From: Entoloma clypeatum
Taxonomy: Eukaryota; Basidiomycota; Agaricomycetes; Agaricales; Entolomataceae
Direction of reading: 5' to 3'
NCBI GenBank assembly: GCA_963565915.1
Contig: OY751492.1
Span: 558,001-622,000 of the forward strand
DNA: 64,000 nucleotides
The number at the start of each line of letters is the position of its first letter. The first letter of the stretch is position 1. Both the position numbers and the translations under genes were made by a program. The notes below the pieces were generated by a model. The model was not told the DNA's origin and did no database searches. It saw only the letters and a program-made list of their open reading frames with translations. Shown piece by piece: positions 9,032 through 19,858 of the stretch.

Positions 9032-12000
9032 GTTGACTCCTTTCGTGCACCTTTGGAAACCCTCCGACTCAATGCGTCCGCTCTCTCAAATCCGAACTCT
9101 CTATGTATTGATTTGATATCTCCGACCTTTTCCGATTCTCTTCCGATAAAGACTCTTATTGATTCTGGTTCTACACATTGCTTCGCAGATACCAGATTTA
9201 TTTCTTCTTTAAACTTATCTCCGACTCCGATTCCTTCACCTATGGTTTTGAAACTTTTTGACGGTTCTTCAAATACTTATATCACACAATCTATCGATCT
9301 TCCTCTCCGATTTCCTTCCGGTGAACTTCTGACCGTCGTGTTTTATGTGACAACCCTCAATTCATCTTGTAATTTGGTTCTAGGACACAACTGGCTCACC
9401 CGCTACAATCCGTTGATTGACTGGGTATTGGGCAGTATCTTATTCCGTTCTATGTTATCCGACACTCCGAGTCCGACTCCGACATCGACTGCTGAGGCAG
9501 CTCCGCCACCTCTGCAGTGTCCGCCCTCTCCGATGGGCATCTCTGATCCGCTCACTCCGAACACCTCCAACCCGCCACAGATTACCATGGTCAATGCAGC
9601 CGCATATCTCCATGCTTGTAAAGCTCCTGGGGCATATGCTTTCCGCGTTCACCTCTCCGACATCTCCGCCAATTCCGCGTCCGTCTCCAACGATGCTCCT
9701 GATCTCTCTGGCATACCCGAGGAATACCACGATTTTGCTGATGTATTCAGTAAGAAAAAAGCCGACACCCTTGCACCCCACCGACCCTACAACCTCAAGA
9801 TCAATTTGGAGGAAGGTACTTCCCCTCCGATTGGTCCGATGTACTCATTCCCGCAATCCGAACTTGGATCCCTCCGAGACTTCATCGACGAGCATCTCAA
9901 TATCGGTTTTATTAAACCTTCAAGTTCACCTCACGGCGCTCCGATCCTCTTCGTCCGAAAGAAAGATGGATCACTCCGACTATGCGTCGACTACCGAGGC
10001 CTGAACAAAATCACAAAGAAGGACCGATACCCACTTCCGCTCATCTCCGACCTCTTAGCTACTGCCGGAAAAGCACATGTTTATACCACCATAGACCTCC
10101 GACACGCATACCACCTAGTCCGCATTGCTGAAGGTGACGAATGGAAAACTGCATTCCGCACTCGCTATGGATCGTTTGAATGGTTAGTCATGCCATTCGG
10201 ATTGTCTAACGCACCTGCAGCCTTTCAACACTTTATAAACGACATCTTCTCCAACCTTCTGGACAACTGCGTTACTGTTTACCTCGACGACATCCTGATC
10301 TACTCCGACAACCCCGAGGAACACAAAAAACATGTCCGAGAAGTCCTCCGACGACTCCGACAACATGGTCTTTACGCCCGCGCTGACAAGTGTGACTTCT
10401 CTGCCGAAACTGTAGAATATCTTGGATTTATCCTTTCTCCCGACGGACTCAAAATGTCGGAAGCGAAAGTCAAGATTATTCAGGATTGGCCTGAACCGCG
10501 CAGAGTGAAGGACATCCAGTCCTTTTTAGGTTTTGCAAACTTTTACCGACGTTTCATTCCATTCTATTCCAACATCACTATTCCACTCACTCGTTTAACC
10601 AGGAAACATGCCACTTGGCTGTTCTCCGACGACGCTCGAACCGCTTTTAATGACCTGAAAAAGGCATTTACCACCGCTCCGATCCTGACACACTGGATCC
10701 CCGACCCTCCGATAATTATTGAAACCAACGCATCCGACTATGCCCTAGCGGCTATTCTGTTGATAGTCACCTCCGACAATGAAGTCCACCCCGTCGCATT
10801 CCATTCCCGCACCTTCACGGCCCCCGAAGTAAACTATGACACCCACAATAAGGAACTTCTTGCCATCTACGAAGCGTTTAAAATTTGGCGCCATTACCTC
10901 GAAGGCTCCGGTACTCCGATTGACGCCGTTACCGACCACAAAAATCTCGAGTATTTTGCCACCACCAAAGTTCTTTCATGCCGACAAGTCCGATGGTCGG
11001 AATACCTTTCTCAGTTCAACCTCATCATCCGATTCCGCCCCGGCCGATTGGAAACTAAACCTGACTCTCTAACTAGACGTTGGGATGTCTACCCTAAAGG
11101 GGGAAATAGCGACTACGTCGACATCAATCCGACCAACCTCCGACCAGTCTTTTCGCAAGAACAGCTCTCTGCTTCAGTTCGCACGACTCAACTCCTTGAG
11201 CCCATCCTCCGTGCAACCATTATCATGGACACAGAAAAGCTTCACCACGACATACTCACAGCACTCCCTTCCGACACTCTTTACGACACTCTTTCTAAAG
11301 ATCCTAAAACCCGCTGGTCTCTCGACCCCGATGGTTTCCTCCGACATGACAATCGGATATACGTTCCCGACTCCGACGACCTCCGACTCCGAGTCCTACA
11401 GCACAAGCACGATCATATGCTTGCTGGACACCCAGGTCAGAACAAGACACTCAGTCTCATTCAGCATGATTATACCTGGCCCGGAATACGAGATTTCGTT
11501 AAACACTATTGCAAGTCATGTACCACTTGCATGTGATCGAAGCCACAAAGACACAAGCCTTACGGCCTACTCAAACAGCTTCCGATCCCCGAACGTCCTT
11601 GGAATTCTATCTCAATGGATTTCATCGAGACCCTTCCGACCTCCGACAACTTTGATTCAATCCTCGTTATCATTGACCGATTAACGAAACAAAGTATTTT
11701 CATTCCGACAACAATTCATTGCACCTCCGAAGACCTTGCCGTACTTTTTGTACTACACGTCTTCTCTAAACACGGCATCCCCGAACATGTCACCTCTGAC
11801 CGCGGCCCCGAATTCGTCTCCCGATTCTTCCGATCTCTCAGAAAGGCTCTAAACATGACCCTCCACTTCACCTCCAGTTACCACCCCGAAGGCGATGGCC
11901 AAACCAAACGCACTAACCAGACCCTCGAACAGTACTTGCGGATATTCTGCAACTACCAACAGGACAACTGGTCCGCTCTCCTTCCGATTGCGGAGTTTGC

Positions 12001-12727
12001 ATACAACAATGCACCTAGTGCTACCACTGGCATATCTCCCTTCTTTGCTAACAAGGGTTACCATCCAAACATTACTGTTCACCCAGAACGAGACCTCGCC
12101 TCTTCCCGAGCCCGATCCTTCGTGACCGACTTAGACGAACTTCACCAAGAACTGAAAGCCACCATCTCCGACGCTCAACGACGTTACCAGAAGTCCTCCG
12201 ACAATAATCGGATCGCACCTCCGACATTTTCTGTCGGACAACAGGTTTTCGTCAAAGCACAGTTCTTCCGCACAACACGCCCATCCAAGAAACTTTCAGA
12301 AAAGTACTTGGGACCATACGAGATCATTGCACAACCTGGCACACACTCCTTTACCCTCCGACTCCCCAACACATTCCGCGGTGTTCACCCCGTCTACCAT
12401 GTCTCCATGCTTGAACCCGCAACTCCGAACACCATTCCAAATCGGACCCAACCTCCGCCTCCTCTGATTGACATTGACGGAGAACTTGAGTACAAGATCG
12501 CTGAAATAGTCGACTTAAAGATCGACCAACGACGTAGCTGCAAGCTACTATATTTCGTCTGTTGGTTAGGATATGAAAACACTGATGAAGAATTCTCTTG
12601 GCTACCAGCCGACCCTCCTCCTTGTCCGGCTCCTCCTCCAGCTCCGCCTTCTCCGACTCGTCCGATATGTCCATGTCGGACTGCTCCGGCATATCCAACC
12701 TCTTCCAATTCAACACGTCTTGCTTGA
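8990..12727 (+). pseudogene. pol of element C (PR-RT-RNase H-IN-chromodomain)
   Basis: Read by frameshift from gag. Domains: protease (LIDSGSTHCF, about 9155), reverse transcriptase with YLDD (10279-10290), RNase H, integrase zinc finger (H-x-H...CKSCTTC, about 11405-11533), integrase core, C-terminal chromodomain (EYKIAEIVDL...YFVCWLGYENTDEEFSWLP, about 12487-12610). Damage: TGA at 11534-11536 just after the zinc finger, where Arg is likely. The RNase H motif reads ETNAS in place of ETDAS (Asn at 10727-10729), and the integrase reads DGQTKRTNQ in place of DGQTERxNQ (Lys at 11906-11908), so two catalytic acids are lost. Both changes fit CG to CA. Confidence 0.92.
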
Positions 12728-13554
12728 TCTTCTTCACCAGCCTCTGCTCCAGGCTCAACTCCTCTATCTCCTCATTCACATCCGACTTCCCCGATCCCTC
12801 CGACTCCGATTCCTCCACTTCCTCTGGCATGTATGCAATGTTGACAGTTCCTTCAACTGCTGAGAGCAGTCTTCGGATCTGCCTCGTCTCCACCAAAATC
12901 TCCTTCAAGACACTCAACAGCGTCACCTCCGACTCCGACCCTCCGACCTCTGTTGCTTTCCCTTTTCCCTTCACCTTCACTGTGCGCTTCACCTCCGACT
13001 TCCCCTCCGACGCTCCGACCTCGCACTTCTTCTTGTCTTTGATACAACCTTTGCAGGACGACTTATTCCTAAAAACACAAGTTTAAAACAGAAGAGATGA
13101 ACCAAAGAGGAACTTACTCATCGCGTTCGCATTCGACGCCCTTCACAATGCACCTATCACAGGCGCCGACCCCGACCCCGACTCCCGACCCCTCTCCGAC
13201 CGTCGCTGTCACCTCCTCTACCTTCCTTTTCTTTGTCACCTTCTTCTTCTTCTTCTTCTTCTTCTTCTTCTCCTCCGCCTGCGGCCCCCCCGACCCCTTG
13301 CTCAATGCGCCTTGCGCAGCGGCCACTTCATCGGCCCTCTTCTGAGCCGCCAGCTCCGACGCCCGACGCATCTCCTCTGCTAACCGCATCTCCTCCGCTA
13401 ACCGTGCCGCCTCCGCAGCCCTCTCTTCCTCCGCTCTCCGCTCCTCCTCAGCCTTCCTCGCAGCCTCCTCCTCCGCTGCTCGCTTTTTCGCCTCCACCTC
13501 CGCGAGCTTAGCCTGCAGCGCCTCCATCTCCTTTTGAAAATCGGTTGCCGACAT
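12351..13554 (-). CDS. Antisense spliced gene of element C, Zn2Cys6-like cysteine array
   Basis: Runs against pol, starting 164 bp from the 3' LTR. Exon 1 (13554-13118): residues 1-145, an Ala/Glu/Arg coiled coil (MSATDFQKEMEALQAKLAEV...), then a run of ten lysines and CDRCIVKGVEC. A 49-bp intron (13117-13069, GTAAGT...TTTTTAG) joins it in frame to exon 2, which begins NKSSCKGCIKDKKKC. The spliced cysteines read C-x2-C-x6-C-x8-C-x2-C-x6-C, the Zn2Cys6 (GAL4-type) pattern, with three cysteines on each side of the intron. Exon 2 continues acidic and ends by 12351, overlapping the 3' end of pol (to 12727); its real end may be earlier. Frame, splice sites and motif are seen; DNA binding and a role in regulating the element are inferred. 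Confidence 0.7.
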
Positions 13555-13717
13555 ATTGAGGTTTTTTCGGAAAAGTTAAAGCGAAAAGAGAATGGGGGAA
13601 CAAGAAGAAAGAACCACTCAGACGGTATTTTCAACCAACGCATCACATGACGCAGTTCACGCGCACTGACCACCTAGGTCCTTAGGCCTCATGGGTTCGG
13701 CCCTAAGGGGGAAATAC

Positions 13718-14201
13718 TGTTACATTCCGATCCATTCCGACGATTTCCGACCAATCCTGACACCTCCGACACCCCCAACATTTTGACTAATACTTATTAT
13801 GCATACTTACTGTTATGAATCTCGTTACTACGTACATTACTTACATCCGACCATTTTACTTATGTTAAGAATCTCCGACAGCCACTCGTTATCCGACTCC
13901 GACGAAGCCACATGTCCTCCGACATAGTATTTAAACTTATGTAGAATCGTGTATTAGCTTCAGTTTGAATATCAACTTAGATTCAACATCATACCTCCCG
14001 TCCTCTTTCCGACTCTTAACTTGAGTCTGACCTCCGACCTCCGATCCTCCGATCCTCCGAAATAAGGACACCAACATATTAGCGAGGGCGCAACACACAA
14101 GTTGAAGCCAAGTCCTTGCCCCTATGTTGCACACGCCCCGACCCTCCGACCTTCCAACACGTCCGACATAGCTCCGACGTTTTGTCGATCAGTTCTTAAC
14201 A
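13718..14201 (+). repeat. 3' LTR of element C
   Basis: 484 bp, same ends as 7237-7720. Differs from it by nine substitutions, each explicable as CG decaying to TG or CA; at one CpG the two LTRs decayed in opposite ways (ATGT against ACAT, ancestral ACGT). Confidence 0.95.
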
Positions 14202-14969
14202 GCCACCAAACTATACATCAGGTTCCAAAAGAGCCTCACAGACAATCAGAAGATTCTTGTGGTACTATCCCGCATGATGGAAGGGTCCGGCAGACACTGG
14301 GCCAGTAATAAGTTAGACGCTCTTACCGCTGACAACGAGAACATCACCTGGCTAGGTTTTTCCGATGATATCACCACACAATTCTCCATCGCCAACAAGT
14401 CGGTCGCTGCCAAAGTGAGACTCGAAGTCCTGAAACAAGAGAAACGCACTGTTGATGAATTTTTGGATGAATTTGAAGAACTCTTGGGACTGTCAAACCT
14501 TGGCGAAGAAACTGGGAAATACATCCTAGAGAAAAACATCAACCACAGAATCTCTGAACAAGTGGTTAGCGATGGCAAGACGTACACCGATTACGCAAAG
14601 GAGATCTGAAACAAGGGGCGACAGATGGAAGGACATGCCCTGGTCATTCGAGGTGGCGGCGACATGCGCACCGAATCGGGTACCACTTATGGTGGTCAGG
14701 GAGAGGCCATGGAGATCGACAAAGCAGGAGTAGCGCGTTGCTACAACTGTCAACGCTTCGGTCATCTGGCTAAAGACTGTAGCGCTCCAAAGAAGAAAGA
14801 TGGTTGCAAGTGTTTCAACTGTGACCAAGAAGGCCATATTGCGCGCAACTGCCGCAAGCCGAAGAATAACTCCGGAAGGGTTAGGAAGGTGTCCGAGGAA
14901 GATGCCGAGAATGATGAAACCACCATCTTAGAAGCCGACGAGAAGGATTTTCCCGAAGGGTCCGATTAA

Positions 14970-17900
14970 ACGACGCTAAGTTGCGACCCTTATCTATTAA
15001 ACGGACTTGCTTGCCTTGTATGACTACAGACAATAGAACCTATGTCATCCCTGCCAAGCGAGCCACTGCGTCGAAAGACTGTGAAGGGAGATAACCCGCC
15101 GAAAAGACGAGAAATCAGGCTGTTAGCTCAGCTCAAAACACGACGAGGACCAAAGGTTATCCGACCTGAGGTTGACAGCGGATGTGAGCGCACATGCATC
15201 CATCCCAGAATAGTACACGAACAGAACCTCCCCACGCGAGGAATACCACCCATAGCAATTGTAAATGTGGATGGATCACCAAATCGACAACAGAAAGCGA
15301 GCCAACTTGCCGAAGTCAAACTGGATTTGGGAGCACATCAGGAAACCATGGAAGCAATGGTACTGGACATTGGGAGAACGGACATGCTCTTGGGACATGA
15401 CTGGTTGGTGCACCACAACCCCACAAGCAATTGGACAACCGGTGCGGTAACATTTAACCGGTGCCCAACAACATGTCGAACCAAACACTCGGATTTCAGG
15501 ATTAACCTTAATGGTCGCAAACACCGGGTTCGCATGGTTGAGGTGCGCGACAAAGATGCACCCAAAAAGTCGGATCAGAAATGGAAGCCTGGAGACCCTA
15601 TCTTGGAAGCTGTCACTCCCACACCACCTCCCACAACCAAATGACCCTCATATGTTGAACGATTTGCTCATCTTTTCGAGAAAGAGAACTTTGATAAGAT
15701 CCCAAAAGAGAGGGAATGGGACCATGGTATCGAACTTACACTGGACGCACCAAAGGAACTAGGGGGAAATACATATCCTATGACGCAAAAGGAACAAGAG
15801 GAATTGGACACATTCATTGACGAGGGTCTAGCAACAGGAAAGATCCGCCCGTCCAAATCCCCTTATGCCTCCCCTTGCTTCTTCATCAACAAGAAGGATG
15901 GCTCCAAACGATTGGTACAAGATTACCGCATGGTCAATAAATTCACGGTCAAAGACAAGTTCCCACTCCCACGAATATCTGATCTCTTGGACGTACTGAA
16001 AGATGCGGACGTACTGAAAGATGCGGTCTACTTCAATAAAATGGACATCATGTGGGGCTATAACAACGTCCAGATTAAAGAAGGCGATGAATGGAAGGCT
16101 GCCTTCCTCACCAGTCAAGGGTTGTTCGAACCATTGGTCATGTTTTTCGGTCTTTGCAACTCCCCGGGAACGTTCTCGCGAATGATGGCTAGTCTATTCT
16201 GGGACCAGATCCGCCGACGTATCTGCGTGATCTACATGGATGACATCGTGGTTATCGGTAAAACCAAGGAAGAACTCGCGCGAAACACTGAAGAAATCCT
16301 ACAGATCCTATCGGACAATGATTTGTTCCTAAAGGAGAAAAAGTGTTTATGGGAAGTAACGAAATGTCCTATATTGGATATGTGGTTGGTGAGGGACATG
16401 TTGAGATGGAAACTGAGAAGGTGGATACAATTTGAAACTGGCGAGCACCCACATCAAAGAAGGAAGTTCAGAAGTTCCTTGGATTTGCTAACTTCTATCG
16501 ACGATTTATTGAAGGGTACTCAAACATCGCGAAACCTCTCACCACGCTCACAGGCGGTATGGCATTTACTTGGGGACCAACAGAGCAGCAAGCTTTTGAA
16601 GGTCTCATATGGGCAATTACATCGGCACCAGTCTTGGCATTACCGAAACCAGAGGGACAGTTCAGAGTTGAAACCGATGCATTGGGCTATGCAATTGGAG
16701 CAGTACTCTCTCAGAAGCAAGACGACAAATGGCACCCCATCGCGTTCTTGTCGTGGACCATGTCCGCGGCTGAACAGAATTATGAGATATATGACAAGGA
16801 ACTCCTGGCGGTCGTGGAAGCATTAAAAGATTGGAGACACTATCTGCTCGAAGCCAGGGAACGTTTTGAAATCTTGACCGATCACAAGAACCTGGAATAT
16901 TTCCGTTGTCCCCAGGACCTGAATCAACAACAGCGATGCTGGAAAATGAAGTTACAAGACTATGACTTCGAATTACGGCATGTGCCCGGCAAGACCAATG
17001 CGAAAGCGGACATCCTGTCACGCTTACCCTGGTATGAAGCGGAACTCGAACCACAGGACAGTGACCAAATGCTCAAGGAGGGACTATTCTTGAAATGGTT
17101 GGAATCAGAAGATGTGGTACAAATGGAGATGTTCACAGAGAAACAATTCTTTGAAGGGGGTGAAACATCTGATTCCATCAAAATTGGAAACATCACAACC
17201 ATCAAAAATCCATGGATCACATGCATCAAGGGTTCAAACCGCATGGAGACAGAAGTAGCCCAGGGTCTAAAAAAGAATCCTCATTGGTATCAGCAGGAGA
17301 ATGGGATCACCTATGCAGGAGAACGAGTCTATGTCCCGCCGGACCCACAATTACGACAAGAATTGATGTTCGAATCACACGATGCACCAGTGGCTGGACA
17401 TCCAGGACAGTACCGGACACATGAACTCCTCACTCGCACCTACTGGTGGCCTACCATACTGCATGATGTGAAGAAGTACGTGAAGGGTTGCAACACCTGT
17501 CAGCGCAACAAGATCAACAGACAGAAACGACATGCTCCGCTACATCCCCATGCAGCACCAAGTCACCCATGGGAAGACATAGGAATCGACGTCGTGGGAC
17601 CAATACCAGAATCTGATGGAAAAAATGCAATTCTGGTCATCACGGATAGACATTCAAAGATGCTTCACCTCATCCTGACAACTGTGGAACTATCGGCTGA
17701 AGGATTAGCCAAGATCTATCAGGATCAGATATGGAAGCTTCATGGGATCCCCAAGAAGATCATCAGCGATAGGGGACCGCAGTTTGCTGCGAAGTTCATG
17801 GAGATACTCTGCCGCATGTTAGGGATCAAGAGGAACCTGTCCACCGCATACCACCCACAGACTGATGGACAGGCCGAGCGATCGCATCAGGAAACAGAAG

Positions 17901-18634
17901 CATTCTTACGAAACTTTGTCAACCATCTACAGGATGATTGGGCTGAATGGATCGCAATCGCAGAGTTCCAGTACAATGACAAGGAACATCAGGCGACGAA
18001 GCACACCCCATTCTACCTCAACTACGGTTTACATCCGTGGAAGGGAGAACTCGTGTTAGAAGATACCAATCCGGCTGCCAACGACTTCTTGAAAAAACTC
18101 AAACAGGCACAAGAAGAAGCCAATGCTGCGCTGAAACAAGCAGAGGATCAGATGAAGAAGACAGTTGACACACGGCGAAGTCCGTCTCGGGACTACCGCA
18201 TCGGAGACAAGGTGTGGCTGGAAGGGACTAACATCAGGACCGATAGACCCTCAAAGAAACTTGATGCACTCCGACATGGACCATTCAAAGTCCTAGAGAA
18301 GAAAGGAGCTAGCGCGTACCTTCTTGATCTTCCGAAGACTTGGAAGATGATTCACCCTGTGTTCAACGAGACCCTGTTGTCACCATATGAAACTCCGAAG
18401 TACGCCATCCAGAAAAAGAAACCAGCCCCTGATCCGATCATCGTCAAAGGACGAGAAGAGTACCATGTGTCTACGATCCTGGATTCTCGAAAGTTCCGCG
18501 GAAAGATCCAGTACCTCGTCCAGTGGGAAGGATATGGCCCAGAAGAGAACACATGGGAACCGCGAGCTAATGTTCATAACGCTCAAGATTTGATCCGTGA
18601 TTTCCATTGGCAGAACCCGTCACGTCCACGATAA
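14970..18634 (+). pseudogene. pol of element A (PR-RT-RNase H-IN-chromodomain)
   Basis: Family pol in the -1 frame relative to gag. Protease (EVDSGCERTCIHPR, about 15170), RT with YMDD (about 16233-16244), RNase H (VETDALGYAIGAVL, Ser to Leu by TCG to TTG), integrase zinc finger (H...CNTCQRNK), core (DRHSKM, DRGPQFAAKF, TDGQAERSHQE), chromodomain (EEYHVSTILDS...YLVQWEGYGPEENTWEP, about 18455-18560). Damage relative to B and D: 2-bp deletion near 15073, TGA 15642-15644, tandem 18-bp duplication (15989-16024, DVLKDADVLKDA), 1-bp deletion near 16378, TGA 16433-16435. Both TGAs are CGA in copy B. Confidence 0.92.
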
Positions 18635-18756
18635 AAGACACCCGTTGAAATCAGCAACCGCATCGACCTCATCAGTCAAAAACCCACCGAGTTCTCCGCT
18701 CCGTCTTCAATATAGCTACTCCATTCTTCCTCTATCTCTCCAACATCCTCCGCACC

Positions 18757-19119
18757 ATGTCCACCGCCACCACCACATCCACTGAAACCAACCCCACCAT
18801 CACTGCCCTCATGGGTGAAGCCCTTTCCATGAGAGACCAGATCCATGTGCTAGAAGCCTCGCTCGCCGACATCCTGCATTGACAGATGCACATCCACCTC
18901 CATTCTTTATCCGACCTCCCCGTCGCACCAACCCCCAAAGAAAAACAAATCCTCGGGAACTACACCCGTACGCTGGTCATTGAAAACCAGCGCATCTGAC
19001 TAGCCGTCCGGAGTCTCGAACTTGCCGTCGCCATCAACAAAGAGCTAATAGATGATTGGAGCCTCAAGGAGAATGGCTCCTGGACAAACAACGACAATGC
19101 CGGAGGATGGGGACAATGA
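18757..19119 (+). pseudogene. ORF3 of element A, unknown small protein
   Basis: 120-codon frame between pol and the polypurine tract, clearly homologous to ORF3 of B and D (NPTITALMGEALSMRDQIH, DILH, LSDLP, ENQR). Two TGA codons break it (18880-18882; 18997-18999); the first is CGA in B. It lies where retroviruses have env, but there is no signal peptide or membrane segment. Heptad-like hydrophobic spacing suggests a helical or coiled-coil protein. Function unknown. Confidence 0.65.
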
Positions 19120-19153
19120 CTCTGTGAGGACACAGAGCTTGAGGAGGGGAACA

Positions 19154-19542
19154 TGTTATGGACTTACCGGTTTGTATGTTACGCACTTTTCCCTTGCATT
19201 GTACCTTCGTTATTTCTTTGACTCATCGGACCGCTTATTCATTTACCTTTACTCTACCATTCTCCTTTAGTATACTTCGCTCCCGCGCTGACTCGCACTC
19301 CGCAGTAGGGATTACTCAGTCCGCAGTCGTCTGACTCACTTCGCACTGCCTTTCCGCAGTTACTGACTCATCCGCACTGCCTTCCACAGCTACTGACTCA
19401 CTCGCTACCGCTCGTAGCCAGTACTATATAAACCCCATGTACCATAGCTACATTCCTTAGATTTAGCAATCACTTTGCTCTTCGCCTTTCCACTTTCCTG
19501 CATACTCTGCCCGAACCTTGGAACGGTTTGTTAAGCATAACA
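19154..19542 (+). repeat. 3' LTR of element A
   Basis: 389 bp, TGTTATGG...ATAACA, preceded by the polypurine tract. Matches 5953-6341 apart from about five transitions. Confidence 0.93.
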
Positions 19543-19858
19543 CATACTATGACTCTGAGCATGCTGTTCAGAGTTTATGAGCACAAGATAGCAAGTCCTT
19601 TAGCCCAGCCAAGATCTTGGACTCTTGGATGAAGCACATTCCAGATGGCTCAAAAGATGCTTTGAGCCAGGCAATTATCCATAAGACTGTTGATATAGAG
19701 TCAACAACAGCATATTGTGATAGCAGATTACATCTTTCTGCTTCTGGCAAACTCAATGCTCCATATCTCACAGGCATCTTGTTTGTTGGGGCAGTTGTGC
19801 CCATCTTCTGTCATGAATACTTCTTGCGCAGACATGTCTGGTGCACAACATGCAATCT
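19543..19858 (+). other. Short unassigned stretch beside element A
   Basis: An open frame (19617-19892) gives KHIPDGSKDALSQAI and ILFVGAVVPIFCHEYFLRR. It matches no family I can name and has no upstream or downstream partner. It may be the remnant of an old transposon coding region. Confidence 0.3.

Larger units (their letters stand above)
7237..14201 (+). mobile_element. Ty3/gypsy element C, nested in gag of element A
   Basis: 6,965-bp element with 484-bp LTRs, flanked by the 5-bp duplication GCCAC (7232-7236 and 14202-14206). Order: LTR, self-priming site, gag, -1 frameshift site, pol with chromodomain, an antisense spliced gene, polypurine tract (13705-13717, AAGGGGGAAATAC), LTR. The element is unusually rich in TCCGAC/CTCCGA motifs, so very CpG-rich. 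Its LTRs differ at nine sites, all explicable by CpG decay. It belongs to a different family from A, B and D. Confidence 0.95.
7133..14969 (+). pseudogene. gag of element A, interrupted by element C
   Basis: Nucleocapsid/capsid gene of the A/B/D family. Residues 1-34 lie at 7133-7236 (MAEAQAVQTMDTSK...); the rest lies at 14207-14969 beyond the inserted element, giving 288 codons, the same length as in B and D. The C-terminal half has two CCHC knuckles, CYNCQRFGHLAKDC (about 14739-14780) and CFNCDQEGHIARNC, for RNA binding. An in-frame TGA (14607-14609) stands where B and D have CGA. The capsid part (WWKAT...ILAVLS...W) is of the Ty3/gypsy retrotransposon Gag type. Confidence 0.9.
5953..19542 (+). 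mobile_element. Ty3/gypsy element A, split by nested element C
   Basis: LTR retrotransposon with 389-bp LTRs (5953-6341 and 19154-19542) that differ at about five sites, all transitions. Order: LTR, leader frame, gag, pol (PR-RT-RH-IN-chromodomain), small ORF3, polypurine tract GAGGAGGGGAACA (19141-19153), LTR. Element C (7237-14201) sits inside gag. Without C the element is about 6.6 kb, like copies B and D. The flanks are GCTAC on the left and CATAC on the right, so there is no clean 5-bp target duplication. The copy is dead: several stops and at least two small deletions in pol. Confidence 0.93.

Noticed and set aside
12598..13086. Plus-strand Ser-rich frame after pol of element C
   Set aside because: Mirror of exon 2 of the antisense gene; composition only, no motif.
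13097..13511. Plus-strand Ser/Pro-rich open frames
   Set aside because: They are the mirror of the antisense coiled-coil exon, whose repeats of GAG/GCG keep both strands open; the minus strand has the splice sites and cysteine array.
18757..19119. ORF3 as an env gene
   Set aside because: Right place, but no signal peptide, cysteines or membrane segment in any of the three copies.
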